Positions 26,911-34,883 of a stretch of DNA of 64,000 nucleotides are shown here, piece after piece. Origin of the DNA: an uncultured Bacteroidota bacterium. Its GTDB lineage: Bacteria; Bacteroidota; Bacteroidia; Bacteroidales; P3. Below the pieces are notes generated by a model, which made no database searches, was not told where the DNA came from, and saw only the letters and a program-made list of their open reading frames with translations. The position numbers and the translations under genes were made by a program. Position 1 is the first letter of the stretch; each line of letters opens with the position of its first letter. Where the stretch lies: NCBI GenBank assembly GCA_902777005.1, contig CACYSB010000006.1:1-64000 (forward strand). Direction: 5' to 3'.

Positions 26911-27867
26911 AAGGCCGAGGTATACGAGTATCGGCACTATGGCGAAGCCGAGGACAACAATCCATGTGTATATGCTGCCCAGCGCCTCGATGATGTTGTT
27001 GTACTTGTAGTTGTTCAGGCCGAGGGTCTGGAAGGCCGAGGGGAAGGCATGGCGCAAGTGCATGAAGATGACAAAGAAGAAGAAGAGGTATCCGAGCACA
27101 ATGTGCCAGTGGTGGAACTTCTCGCGCACCATGTAGTAGAAGTCTGGCTCGGGGTCGCTCTCGGGCAGCACCTTGCGCAGGGTCTGGCGCTCGTCGTAGG
27201 TGAGGTGGCGTATCCACTTGCCGTCGCCGGTGATGTTGCCCTCCTCGCTGGCGCGCTGCACGATGTTGATGATTCCCAGCTGGTCGCGCATCTTGCCTAT
27301 GTACTCCTCCACCTCCGTGGCGTCGCCGTTCTCGTCGGTGTACATGGCCGACTGGGCTTCCATCTCGTCGATGAACTCTTCGGGGCTCATGCCCATCTGC
27401 TGCGAGTACTGCACCAGGCCCATGATCTCCTCGCTCTGCAGCTTTTCTGTCTTCACCATGTATTCTCCTTTCACCCAGCCGAGCTTGACAAAGTAGAAGT
27501 CGCAGAAGTGTATTATGAGACAAACAAAGATAAGGATGCCCGTCCACACCATCAGCTTCGATGTGGTGTGGGTCTTGCTCTTCGAGGCCTCATGGTAGCG
27601 CACGGGGCGTGCCAGACGGTTGGTCACCGCCAGCCACAGCGTCAGCAGTATGTGCAGCGCTATGACGCCGAGAAGCACAATCTCGAATATCTTCACCACC
27701 CAGTTGGTGCCCATGAAGTGGCAGAACGCCGAGTACCAGGCGCCCTCGTCATGGCGCAGGATAAAGAGATTGGCAGTCATGTGGAACAGCAGGAAGACCA
27801 GCAGGAAGCTGCCCACCAGTGCCACAAGAATCTTCTTTGTGATAGAGTGTATTTTCGGTAAATTCAT
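26908..27867 (-). CDS. frdC: succinate dehydrogenase/fumarate reductase cytochrome b subunit with a large soluble insert
   Basis: A di-haem membrane anchor that passes electrons between the quinone pool and the FrdAB part. ATG at 27867 (MNLPKIHSITKK) is chosen because the upstream extension is repeat-derived. Five membrane helices carry candidate haem-ligand His residues (FHMTANLF, FCHFMGTN, ALHILLTL, IIHFCDFY, FMHLRHAF), and the end has the family phrase SAFQTLGLNNYKYN. At 319 residues it is about 90 longer than the usual 220-240. The extra part (about 131-245) is acidic and soluble, between helices 3 and 4. First gene of the operon. Confidence 0.88.
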   Translation of the reverse strand: MNLPKIHSITKKILVALVGSFLLVFLLFHMTANLFILRHDEGAWYSAFCHFMGTNWVVKIFEIVLLGVIALHILLTLWLAVTNRLARPVRYHEASKSKTHTTSKLMVWTGILIFVCLIIHFCDFYFVKLGWVKGEYMVKTEKLQSEEIMGLVQYSQQMGMSPEEFIDEMEAQSAMYTDENGDATEVEEYIGKMRDQLGIINIVQRASEEGNITGDGKWIRHLTYDERQTLRKVLPESDPEPDFYYMVREKFHHWHIVLGYLFFFFVIFMHLRHAFPSAFQTLGLNNYKYNNIIEALGSIYTWIVVLGFAIVPILVYLGL

Positions 27868-27912
27868 GTTGTTTAGTATATTACTTGTTACTTGTTCGAT
27901 ATTGGATTGCTG

Positions 27913-27920
27913 CAAAGATA
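27913..27920 (-). promoter_or_regulatory. -7 promoter element TATCTTTG for the fumarate reductase operon
   Basis: TATCTTTGC on the minus strand, 46 bp upstream of the frdC start. The intervening leader contains a partial 7-bp repeat (aacaagt, aacaagt). Confidence 0.65.
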
Positions 27921-27951
27921 CTAAAAAAAAGCATGATTTATGAAAAATTTG

Positions 27952-27959
27952 TATATTTG
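27952..27959 (+). promoter_or_regulatory. -7 promoter element TATATTTG for the coiled-coil protein gene
   Basis: TATATTTGC about 54 bp upstream of the ATG at 28013. It is divergent from, and about 40 bp from, the frdC promoter. Confidence 0.65.
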
Positions 27960-28012
27960 CATCATTGAATAACCGACAACATAAAGAACAAACAATTAAA
28001 AACTAAAGCATT

Positions 28013-28747
28013 ATGGTTAAAAAAGTTATTGCATTGGCCCTTGCCGCATTCATCGGCACCAGCCTCATGGCACAGAGCGTGCAGGAAACCACCGTCATGG
28101 TGGGCGAGAAGACCGTCACCGCCTATACCGTCAGCCTCCAGAAAAACGCCGACATGGTGCAGGACGCCATGAACCAGCGCCTCAAGGAAGCCAAGCTCAA
28201 GACCAAGAAGAGCGAGGGTTATTTAGCCGTTCTGGATCAGGTGTTTGCCGAGATTTCGCAGACCTCCATGAGCCTCTACACCAAGGTCGAGGAGCAGGGC
28301 AAGCGTAAGGACAAGGTGGCCGTCGTCACCGTGTGCGCCATCAGCAACGACCTCACCATCAGCCAGAACGCCATCAACAGCAACGTTCGCAATTTCGTGC
28401 AGAACTTCGTCCAGTACGTCAACAGGTATGAGGCCGGCCAGCAGATGGAGGCCGAGCAGGCCAACCTGAAGAAAGCCGAGAAGGCAGCCGGCAAGGCTGC
28501 CGCCGTCGTCTCCGGCCTGGAGAGCGACATAACCAAGGCCCAGAAGAAGATTGAGGACCGCCGCAAGGACATCGAGAAGTACCAGCAGAAGATTGCCGAG
28601 TGCGAGAAAGAGATTGCCGACCTCGAGAAGAGCATAGAGAAGAACAGCGGCAAGAAGGCCGAGGCCGAGAAGAAAGCCGAGGAAGCCAACCAGAACGTGA
28701 AGGCCGCCGAAGGCGAAGTGGAGAAATACCGCCAGATGAGCGAATAG
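28013..28747 (+). CDS. exported coiled-coil protein, unknown function
   Basis: 244 residues with signal peptide MVKKVIALALAAFIGTSLMAQ. Residues 22-135 form a small mixed domain that I do not recognise (KTVTAYTVSLQKNADMVQDA...VAVVTVCAISNDLT). Residues 140-244 are a Lys/Glu/Ala-rich coiled coil (for example KAQKKIEDRRKDIEKYQQKI). Probably periplasmic. It has its own promoter and a strong terminator and is transcribed alone. Confidence 0.7.
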   Translation: MVKKVIALALAAFIGTSLMAQSVQETTVMVGEKTVTAYTVSLQKNADMVQDAMNQRLKEAKLKTKKSEGYLAVLDQVFAEISQTSMSLYTKVEEQGKRKDKVAVVTVCAISNDLTISQNAINSNVRNFVQNFVQYVNRYEAGQQMEAEQANLKKAEKAAGKAAAVVSGLESDITKAQKKIEDRRKDIEKYQQKIAECEKEIADLEKSIEKNSGKKAEAEKKAEEANQNVKAAEGEVEKYRQMSE

Positions 28748-28770
28748 CCGCCACCTGCTGCAACAAGGAA

Positions 28771-28797
28771 AAGAGGCTCCGTCGAGCCTCTTTTTTT
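28771..28797 (+). terminator. rho-independent terminator
   Basis: aagaggctc and gagcctctt form a 9-bp stem with a 4-nt loop, followed by seven Ts, 24 bp after the coiled-coil protein stop. Confidence 0.9.
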
Positions 28798-28814
28798 ATG
28801 TGCCACGCTACCGG

Positions 28815-28922
28815 CCCCTCCGCACCCTCTTCGACTCCCCTCCGTCCCCCCTCCGACAAAAAACCGTTAAACAACCGGTGAACAGACGGAGCGGGTACGG
28901 AGCGGGTACGGAGCGGAGGCGG
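28815..28922. repeat. 11-bp-period inverted array, copy D
   Basis: Right-arm units are accgttaaaca, accggtgaaca, gacggagcggg, tacggagcggg, tacggagcgga. Left-arm units on the minus strand are gtcggaggggg, gacggagggga, gtcgaagaggg. The centre is TCCGACAAAAAACCGTT, as in copies A and F. The gap 28748-29199 also holds two terminators. I see no gene in 28923-29148. Confidence 0.9.
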
Positions 28923-29148
28923 TGTTCCGGAGGCTCCCCTCCGGGGGTATTCCGGGAACCTTTGGAAGACCTTTTGAAGGCCGATGGACGGGGCTTAAAA
29001 AATGGATTATCACATCTTTTTTTCTTGAACACGGATTGCCAGAACAACCCGAAGGATTCATGTGGCCTCGTTACAGACTATTACCCCGAAATAGTAGATA
29101 CATTGCGTTATCACGTCACAAACAAATAATGTGAAATAATGCAAACAC

Positions 29149-29176
29149 AAAGGGCGGTTTCAAAACCGCCCCTTTT
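29149..29176. terminator. hairpin terminator downstream of nqrF
   Basis: agggcggttt and aaaccgcccct form a tight stem with a 2-nt loop, followed on the plus strand by TTTTTTAT. On the minus strand the tail is CTTTGTGTTT. It probably ends the nqr transcript, and also any plus-strand transcript from the gap. Confidence 0.75.
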
Positions 29177-29199
29177 TTATCTGCTGATATCTCTTAATA

Positions 29200-30504
29200 T
29201 TATTTCTTCGGGGCACCGCCGCCGAAATCGTCGTAGGCGATGTTCTCGGGCTGGACGCCGAGGTTGTCGAGCATGTTGACGACGGCACTGCTCATGGGAC
29301 CGGGGCCGCACATGTAGTACTCGATGTCCTCGGGGGCGGGATGGTCCTTGAGGTAGGTGTCGTACATGACCTGGTGGATAAAGCCGGGGGTGTAGGGCAC
29401 TCCGGCGGCATCGGCGGCGGGGTCGGGACGGTCGAGGGCCAGGTGGAAGTGGAAGTTGGGGAAATCCTTCTCCAGCTGGTGGAAGTCGTTGAGGTAGAAC
29501 ACCTCGTTGAGGGCGCGGGCGCCGTAGAAGTAGTGCATCGGGCGGTGGGTGCAGTGGAGCGTGCGTGTGAGATGCATGATCTGTGCGCGGAGGGGAGCCA
29601 TACCGGCGCCACCGCCGACCCATATCATCTCGTTGCCCTGCGGGTCGTCGCTCCAGGTGCCGTCCTCGGTGCCGCGTACGCGAAATTCGCCGTAGGGGCC
29701 ACTCATGATGACCTTGTCGCCGGGCTTCAGCGAGAAGATATAGCTGGAGGCAATACCGGGGTTGACGTTCTGGAAACCGCTGCGGTCGGCCGTGAAGGGA
29801 GGCGTGGCGATACGCACGGTGAGCATGAATACATCGCCCTCGGCGGGGTAGTTGGCCATGGAGTAGGCGCGCACGGTGGGCTCGGTGTTGACGCAGACGA
29901 GGTCGAACATCTTGAACTTCTCCCATGCGGGCAGGTATTCGTCGCCGATGAGGCTGCGGTCGAAATCGCTGTACTTGATGCGGAAGGTGGGTATCTTGAT
30001 CTGGGCGTAGGAGCCGGGCACGAAGTCCATGTGTTCGCCGGCGGGCAGCTGCACCTTGAACTCCTTGATGAAGGTGGCCACGTTGCGGTTCGAGACCACC
30101 GTGCACTCGTATTCCTTGATGCTGAGGATGCTCTCGGGGAGCTTGAGGCTGAGGTCTTCCTTGACCTTCACCTGGCATCCGAGGCGCCAGCCTTCCTGTA
30201 TCTGCTTGCGGCTGAAGTGGGGCGTCTCGGTGGGGAGTATGCTGCCGCCGCCCTTGACGACGCGGCATTTGCACTGGCCGCACGAGCCTTTGCCGCCGCA
30301 GGCCGAAGGCAGGTGGACGCCCTGCTCGCTGAGGGTACTGATGAGTGTTCCGCCCGTGGGAACGGTCAGCTCTTTGTCGTCGTTGATGGTTATCTTCACG
30401 TTGCCCTGTGGTATGAGCTTGGCGCGCAGGATGAGCAGTGCCGCCACCAGCAGCAGGATGACGACCAGGATGAGTATGATTGAGATGATAAGTGTTTGTG
30501 TCAT
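29200..30504 (-). CDS. nqrF: Na+-translocating NADH:quinone reductase subunit F
   Basis: NADH-oxidising entry subunit of NQR. One N-terminal membrane helix (about 5-27) is followed by a [2Fe-2S] ferredoxin domain with ligands in SACGGKGSCGQCKC and RLGCQV. The FAD domain has RAYSMANYP. The NADH-binding domain has GGGAGMAPLRAQI, and the C-terminus has YYMCGPGPM. At 434 residues it is about normal length. It is the last gene of the nqr operon, separated from nqrE by an 8-bp-period array. Confidence 0.96.
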   Translation of the reverse strand: MTQTLIISIILILVVILLLVAALLILRAKLIPQGNVKITINDDKELTVPTGGTLISTLSEQGVHLPSACGGKGSCGQCKCRVVKGGGSILPTETPHFSRKQIQEGWRLGCQVKVKEDLSLKLPESILSIKEYECTVVSNRNVATFIKEFKVQLPAGEHMDFVPGSYAQIKIPTFRIKYSDFDRSLIGDEYLPAWEKFKMFDLVCVNTEPTVRAYSMANYPAEGDVFMLTVRIATPPFTADRSGFQNVNPGIASSYIFSLKPGDKVIMSGPYGEFRVRGTEDGTWSDDPQGNEMIWVGGGAGMAPLRAQIMHLTRTLHCTHRPMHYFYGARALNEVFYLNDFHQLEKDFPNFHFHLALDRPDPAADAAGVPYTPGFIHQVMYDTYLKDHPAPEDIEYYMCGPGPMSSAVVNMLDNLGVQPENIAYDDFGGGAPKK

Positions 30505-30516
30505 TGCAGTATTGTT

Positions 30517-30547
30517 TTAACTACTTAACTACAGTCTACTTAACTAC
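30517..30547. repeat. 8-bp-period array TTAACTAC between nqrE and nqrF
   Basis: Units ttaactac, ttaactac, agtctac, ttaactac. The array supplies the nqrE stop codon and fills the intercistronic gap. Confidence 0.75.
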
Positions 30548-31053
30548 TAAAGTTTAAAGCCCATGAACGACATAAATGCCATGCCCATGAGGCCGGTGAT
30601 GATAAAGGTGATGCCCACGCCGCGCAGGGCAGGGGGGATGTGGCTGTAGCGCAGCTTTTCGCGGATGGCGGCGATAGCCACGATGGCCAAAAACCAGCCG
30701 ATGCCGCTGCCGAGGGCGAAGACGGTGGCCTCGCCGATGTTGGCGTAGCCGCGCTCCTGCATGAAGAGCGAGCCCGACATGACGGCGCAGTTCACGGCGA
30801 TGAGCGGCAGGAAGATGCCCAGCTCGGCCAGCGAGGGCGATATCCATGCCAGCGCTCCGGGGGCGAGGAAGAATTTGTTGAGCAGGTAGTTGATGGGCAC
30901 GGTGATAAGCAGCACGAAGGTGACCGCTATGCCGAGGCCCGCCGAGGTCTTCACCGTCTTGCTCACGGCAAGGTACGAGCACATGCCGAGGAAGAAAGCG
31001 AAGATCATGTTGTCGACAAATATCGACTTGATGAATATGTTAATGTAGTCCAT
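30547..31053 (-). CDS. nqrE: Na+-translocating NADH:quinone reductase subunit E, missing a central membrane helix
   Basis: Membrane subunit that pairs with NqrD and holds an iron centre. The start [32 protein letters not shown] and the end [24 protein letters not shown] match the family. The Cys residues in GMCS (25) and VNCAV (89) are conserved. The protein has 168 residues where about 198 is usual. The third membrane segment between about residues 70 and 72 (genomic about 30840) is absent, leaving [17 protein letters not shown]. Loss of one helix should invert the second half, so the gene may be non-functional or the assembly may carry a deletion. Confidence 0.9.
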   Translation of the reverse strand: MDYINIFIKSIFVDNMIFAFFLGMCSYLAVSKTVKTSAGLGIAVTFVLLITVPINYLLNKFFLAPGALAWISPSLAELGIFLPLIAVNCAVMSGSLFMQERGYANIGEATVFALGSGIGWFLAIVAIAAIREKLRYSHIPPALRGVGITFIITGLMGMAFMSFMGFKL

Positions 31054-31060
31054 AATCTAT

Positions 31061-31092
31061 AATGCGTGAATGTGTCATTGCGTTATTGTGTC
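31061..31092. repeat. 4 x 8-bp array upstream of nqrE
   Basis: Units aatgcgtg, aatgtgtc, attgcgtt, attgtgtc. Closely related to the frdC-frdA array. It lies at the edge of the AT-rich gene that interrupts the nqr operon. Confidence 0.75.
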
Positions 31093-31164
31093 ATTTCAGC
31101 CATTCCCAAATCTGTTTTGGGGTGTAATGGGTATTTGGTCGTTGCAGAACTTGCTTCAATGTGT

Positions 31165-32391
31165 TTACTTTATTTTTTCTATGTTTAATATTTTTGTTCT
31201 AAATGGCAAACCGTTGGAATCTTCCGATTTGTATCCGTTTATGTAGTATTCTCTTTCTCCACCTCCAACTAATTCTATCTTTAATCTGCATTTCTTGCCT
31301 TCAATACCATTCATCTCGTCGTTAATCTGCATTGTCAGTATATTCATAAATTGTTCGATACTTCCAATGTTAAGAACTCTCTCTCTACCATAAGCCCACC
31401 TGCGGAGCATTGTTTCGTCTGATTTCACCACAGACCATTGGTCGGTTTTTCTGTCTTTCACCACAACTATTTCAAATCTTGTCTCGGCATTCCTTATCAC
31501 ATCGCGCTTTTCTACAATTCTTATAGAGTTAAGAGTTGGCACATTGGCAATGCTGTCAATGCCAGAAAGCGTATATGTACCTGACGACTCAATGTATATA
31601 TTTTGGATATAATTGAATAGGGAATTTGTGGAATCCAAGTCAAGCTGCCAAATCCAATCTTTGCCGAATTGCCAATAACGAGTATTACCACTATAATTCT
31701 TCCTGTTTTCATCCACAATGAAATAGAAAATTCTATCTGCGGTTATTTCTTCCGAGTTTCTATTTCCACTAATTCTTGTTCTTGGCTCTTCCGTTTGGAT
31801 TTGAATATCGGGAGTAATTACTTGGCCACTTCCATAGCCTTCAATGTCGAGTATAAACGTGGGGGCAACTACATTGTCTTGTCCAACAAGGAAAATCGAT
31901 TTGCCATTCTTTTCCCAGTTAGATAGAGAGTCGCGGTCAATGGCTGCTTGTTGCATTTTTAGTTGTCTCGCCTCCTCTTCCTTTTTTTCCTCTTCTTCAC
32001 GTTGTCTTTTCCTAATCGGTTCTGCCCATTGGTTGTATATTTTTACAACAATATCAAATTCGGCTACAGAAAAATCCATATTTTTGAAATATGCATATCC
32101 AAAATCACCATCGCCCCATTTATTGATGACAAGGCAGCAGAACTTCTCCACTTTGTCCTTATGTTTTGTGATATTCTCCATAATTCGGTCATATTCCAAT
32201 GACGATGAAATCTCATTCGCGTTGCAAAAATCACCATACAAGTGTGCACGGAAATCTCTCTTGCCATATTGCGATGCCCATGCTATTTTATGAGCCATAT
32301 CGTTTGTTATTAATGACTGATGCTTTTGAGCAAAAGTATCAGTTAAGGCAACAACACACATTATTATACTGAGCAAAAATGCTTTCTTCAT
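31165..32391 (-). CDS. AT-rich exported protein of unknown function inside the nqr operon
   Basis: A 408-residue protein with signal peptide MKKAFLLSIIMCVVALTDTFAQ. I recognise no domain. An Arg/Glu/Lys-rich helical stretch (about 130-150, RKRQREEEEKKEEEARQ) precedes a beta-rich C-terminal half ending in a basic IEKIK. The gene is visibly more AT-rich than its neighbours and splits the otherwise continuous nqrA-F order between nqrD and nqrE. It is bounded by an 11-bp array (32431-32487) and an 8-bp array (31061-31092). A recent insertion is inferred. How nqrE and nqrF are expressed across it is unknown. Confidence 0.8.
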   Translation of the reverse strand: MKKAFLLSIIMCVVALTDTFAQKHQSLITNDMAHKIAWASQYGKRDFRAHLYGDFCNANEISSSLEYDRIMENITKHKDKVEKFCCLVINKWGDGDFGYAYFKNMDFSVAEFDIVVKIYNQWAEPIRKRQREEEEKKEEEARQLKMQQAAIDRDSLSNWEKNGKSIFLVGQDNVVAPTFILDIEGYGSGQVITPDIQIQTEEPRTRISGNRNSEEITADRIFYFIVDENRKNYSGNTRYWQFGKDWIWQLDLDSTNSLFNYIQNIYIESSGTYTLSGIDSIANVPTLNSIRIVEKRDVIRNAETRFEIVVVKDRKTDQWSVVKSDETMLRRWAYGRERVLNIGSIEQFMNILTMQINDEMNGIEGKKCRLKIELVGGGEREYYINGYKSEDSNGLPFRTKILNIEKIK

Positions 32392-32430
32392 ATTGATTGA
32401 GATTTAGAGATTACAAAACCATCCCGCTCC

Positions 32431-32487
32431 GTCGAAGGATTGCCGAAGGATCGCCGAAGGAACGTAGAAGGATCGTAGAAGGCAGAG
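32431..32487. repeat. 11-bp-period array, single-arm variant G
   Basis: Units gtcgaaggatt, gccgaaggatc, gccgaaggaac, gtagaaggatc, gtagaaggcag. Same 11-bp period as copies A-F but with a diverged unit sequence and no clear second arm. It lies between nqrD and the AT-rich inserted gene. Confidence 0.75.
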
Positions 32488-32504
32488 TATGTGTTGGGAG
32501 GTGT

Positions 32505-33122
32505 TCATTGCTCGCAGAGGTCTTTGTTGCGGCAGCGGTGCCACCAGATGATGAGGCCGACGAGGATGAGGGCCATGGGGGGCATGATCATCAGGCCATT
32601 GTTCTCGTAGCCGATGCCGTAGAGGCCGAGCTTCTCCATGACGGGGTAGCCCCAGAGGGTGCCGCTGCCGAAGAGTTCGCGGACGAAACCGAGGACGATG
32701 AGGATGACGCTGTAGCCAAGTCCGTTGCCGAGACCATCGAGGAAGCTCGCCCACGGCTTCTGCACCATGGCGAAAGCCTCGAGGCGGCCCATGACGATGC
32801 AGTTGGTGATGATGAGGCCCACGAAGACGGAGAGCTGCTTGCTGACATCGTAGACGTAGGCTTTCAACACCTGGTCGACGAGCACCACGAGGGTGGAGAC
32901 GACGACGAGCTGCACAATGATGCGGATGCGCGGCGGGATGGTGTTGCGCAGCAGCGAGATGATGACGTTGGCCAGCACCACCACCACGGTGACGCTGAGG
33001 GCCATCACCACGGCGGGCTTGAGCTGTGCCGTCACCGCCAGGCAGGAGCATACGCCCAGCACCTGTACCAGAATGGGGTTGTTCTTGCTGAAAGGAAGTT
33101 TTATCAAGTCAAAGTTCTTCAT
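32505..33122 (-). CDS. nqrD: Na+-translocating NADH:quinone reductase subunit D
   Basis: A 205-residue integral membrane subunit and partner of NqrE. It starts MKNFDLIKLPFSKNNPILVQVLGVCSCLAVTAQLKPA and has VGLIITNCIVMGRLEAFAM, both family signatures with the conserved Cys residues. All six expected membrane segments are present, unlike in nqrE. It overlaps nqrC by 4 bp (ATGA). Confidence 0.95.
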   Translation of the reverse strand: MKNFDLIKLPFSKNNPILVQVLGVCSCLAVTAQLKPAVVMALSVTVVVVLANVIISLLRNTIPPRIRIIVQLVVVSTLVVLVDQVLKAYVYDVSKQLSVFVGLIITNCIVMGRLEAFAMVQKPWASFLDGLGNGLGYSVILIVLGFVRELFGSGTLWGYPVMEKLGLYGIGYENNGLMIMPPMALILVGLIIWWHRCRNKDLCEQ

Positions 33123-33730
33123 TGCTCGTCCTCCTTATTATCAATAGTTAGTGCATTTAGAGAACTATACCGTTCGAAAGCATCTTCCATCATGGCGGTA
33201 ACGCCGTTGCTGGTCATGGTGCCGCCGCTGATGGCGTCTACCTCATAAGGGTTGCCCTTGTCGGCATTCTTCCTCAGCACGATGGGTTGGCCGGAGAATT
33301 TCTTGCCGATGAAGCGTTGTGCAAACTTATCGGAAGCTATCTCGCCGCCAAGGCCGGGGGTCTCACCCTTGTGGTCGAAGACGGCGCCCACCACGATGCC
33401 GTTGCCGTCGAGTGCCAAGTAGCCCCAGATGGGTCCCCACAGGCCTGTACCATGCAGCGGTATAATGACTCCGTCTTTATAGGAATAGTAGATATATCCT
33501 TTGTCGCAGAGTTCATCTTCGGTGATGTTTTCGGCGTAGAGCTTGTCGGCATTCTCGCGGGTGGCCTCCACGCCGATGGTCTTCAGGATCATCTGCTTGG
33601 TCTCGGCTTGCTGGTTGCGGGTCTGCAACGGCTTGAGGCTTACGGCGACCACCGTCAGTATCAATGCCGCCACCACGACGAGCACTGCCGAGTAGATGAA
33701 GATATAGCGGTTGCTGAATGATTTAGCCAT
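33119..33730 (-). CDS. nqrC: Na+-translocating NADH:quinone reductase subunit C
   Basis: FMN-carrying subunit of 203 residues with one N-terminal membrane helix. The covalent FMN site is SGGTMTSNGV near residue 165 (the Thr in the SGxT motif). HGTGLWGPIWGYLAL and DHKGETPGLGGEI are family signatures. It is somewhat shorter than many homologues in the linker before the FMN domain. It overlaps nqrB by 8 bp and nqrD by 4 bp. Confidence 0.95.
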   Translation of the reverse strand: MAKSFSNRYIFIYSAVLVVVAALILTVVAVSLKPLQTRNQQAETKQMILKTIGVEATRENADKLYAENITEDELCDKGYIYYSYKDGVIIPLHGTGLWGPIWGYLALDGNGIVVGAVFDHKGETPGLGGEIASDKFAQRFIGKKFSGQPIVLRKNADKGNPYEVDAISGGTMTSNGVTAMMEDAFERYSSLNALTIDNKEDEQ

Positions 33731-34883
33731 TGTTCACCTCCTTTCCCATTGTGGCGACGCGTTTGGCGCGACGCTTGATATTCCTTGCCACCACGCAGTG
33801 GTCAATCAGCGGTGCCATGCAGTTCATGAAGAGGATGCTGAGCATCATGCCCTCGGGATAGGCGGGGTTGCAGACGCGCAGCAGCACGGCAAAAGCGCCG
33901 ATGAGGAGGCCGTAGATCCACTTGCCGGTGTTGGTCTGTGCGGCGGTGACGGGGTCGGTGGCCATGAAGACCGCGCCGAACGCGAAGCCGCCCATCAGGA
34001 AGTGGTAGTAGAACGGCAATTGCATATATTCGTTATAGCCGATGGCGTTGAACAGCAGTCCCATGGCGCCGCCGCCGAGGAATACGCTCAGCATGATGCG
34101 CCAGGAGGCAATGCCCGTGAAGAGCAGCAGTATGGCACCGATGGCTATGGCGATGACGGAGGTCTCGCAGGTGGAGCCAGGGATGGTGCCTATCAGCATG
34201 TCGAGTGCTGATGCCGAAGGGTGCATGCCTGCCGCCAGCTCTCCCATAGGTGTGGCGCCAGCGATGGCGTCTGTACCCCAGAGGTCGGCAGCAATCCACA
34301 CCTTGTCGCCGCTCATGTGGGTGGGGTAGGCGAAGAAGAGGAATGCGCGTGCCACGAGGGCGGGGTTGAGGAAGTTCATGCCGCTGCCGCCGAAGACCTC
34401 CTTGCCGATAATGACGGCGAAGGCTACGGCCAGCGCCACCTGCCACAAGGGTGTGGTGACGGGCACAATCATCGGTATCAGCAGGCCTGTGGCCAGGTAG
34501 CCCTCGTTCACCTCATGGTGACGGTATTGGGCAAAAGCAAACTCGATGAACAGACCCACCACGTAGCTCACCACAATGAGAGGAAGCATTCTTAGGAAGC
34601 CGAACCACCACATGTACAGCCAATGCCAGTCGGCGCCGGTGCTCATGGCGGTCTGGTAGCCGATGTTCCACATGCCGAACAGCAAGGCGGGCATCAGCGC
34701 GATGACCACGATGATGATGCTTCGCTTCATGTCCACCGCGTCGCGGATATGACTGCCGCTCTTGGTAACAGTCTTGGGGGTGAAGGCGAAGGTGTGGAAC
34801 GCCTCGTAGGTGCTCCCCAGCCAGCTCCACTTGCCCTTGGGCTCAATCTTCTCAAACCAGTCTTCGAGCCATTTCATATTCAT
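33723..34883 (-). CDS. nqrB: Na+-translocating NADH:quinone reductase subunit B
   Basis: 386-residue membrane subunit with covalent FMN and the Na+ path. It has multiple hydrophobic helices and the flavinylation motif GATPMGELA (the Thr in GAT). GMNFLNPALVARAFLFFAYP and MGGFAFGAVFMATDPVTAAQT are family signatures. It is coupled to nqrA by a 4-bp overlap. Confidence 0.95.
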   Translation of the reverse strand: MNMKWLEDWFEKIEPKGKWSWLGSTYEAFHTFAFTPKTVTKSGSHIRDAVDMKRSIIIVVIALMPALLFGMWNIGYQTAMSTGADWHWLYMWWFGFLRMLPLIVVSYVVGLFIEFAFAQYRHHEVNEGYLATGLLIPMIVPVTTPLWQVALAVAFAVIIGKEVFGGSGMNFLNPALVARAFLFFAYPTHMSGDKVWIAADLWGTDAIAGATPMGELAAGMHPSASALDMLIGTIPGSTCETSVIAIAIGAILLLFTGIASWRIMLSVFLGGGAMGLLFNAIGYNEYMQLPFYYHFLMGGFAFGAVFMATDPVTAAQTNTGKWIYGLLIGAFAVLLRVCNPAYPEGMMLSILFMNCMAPLIDHCVVARNIKRRAKRVATMGKEVNNG

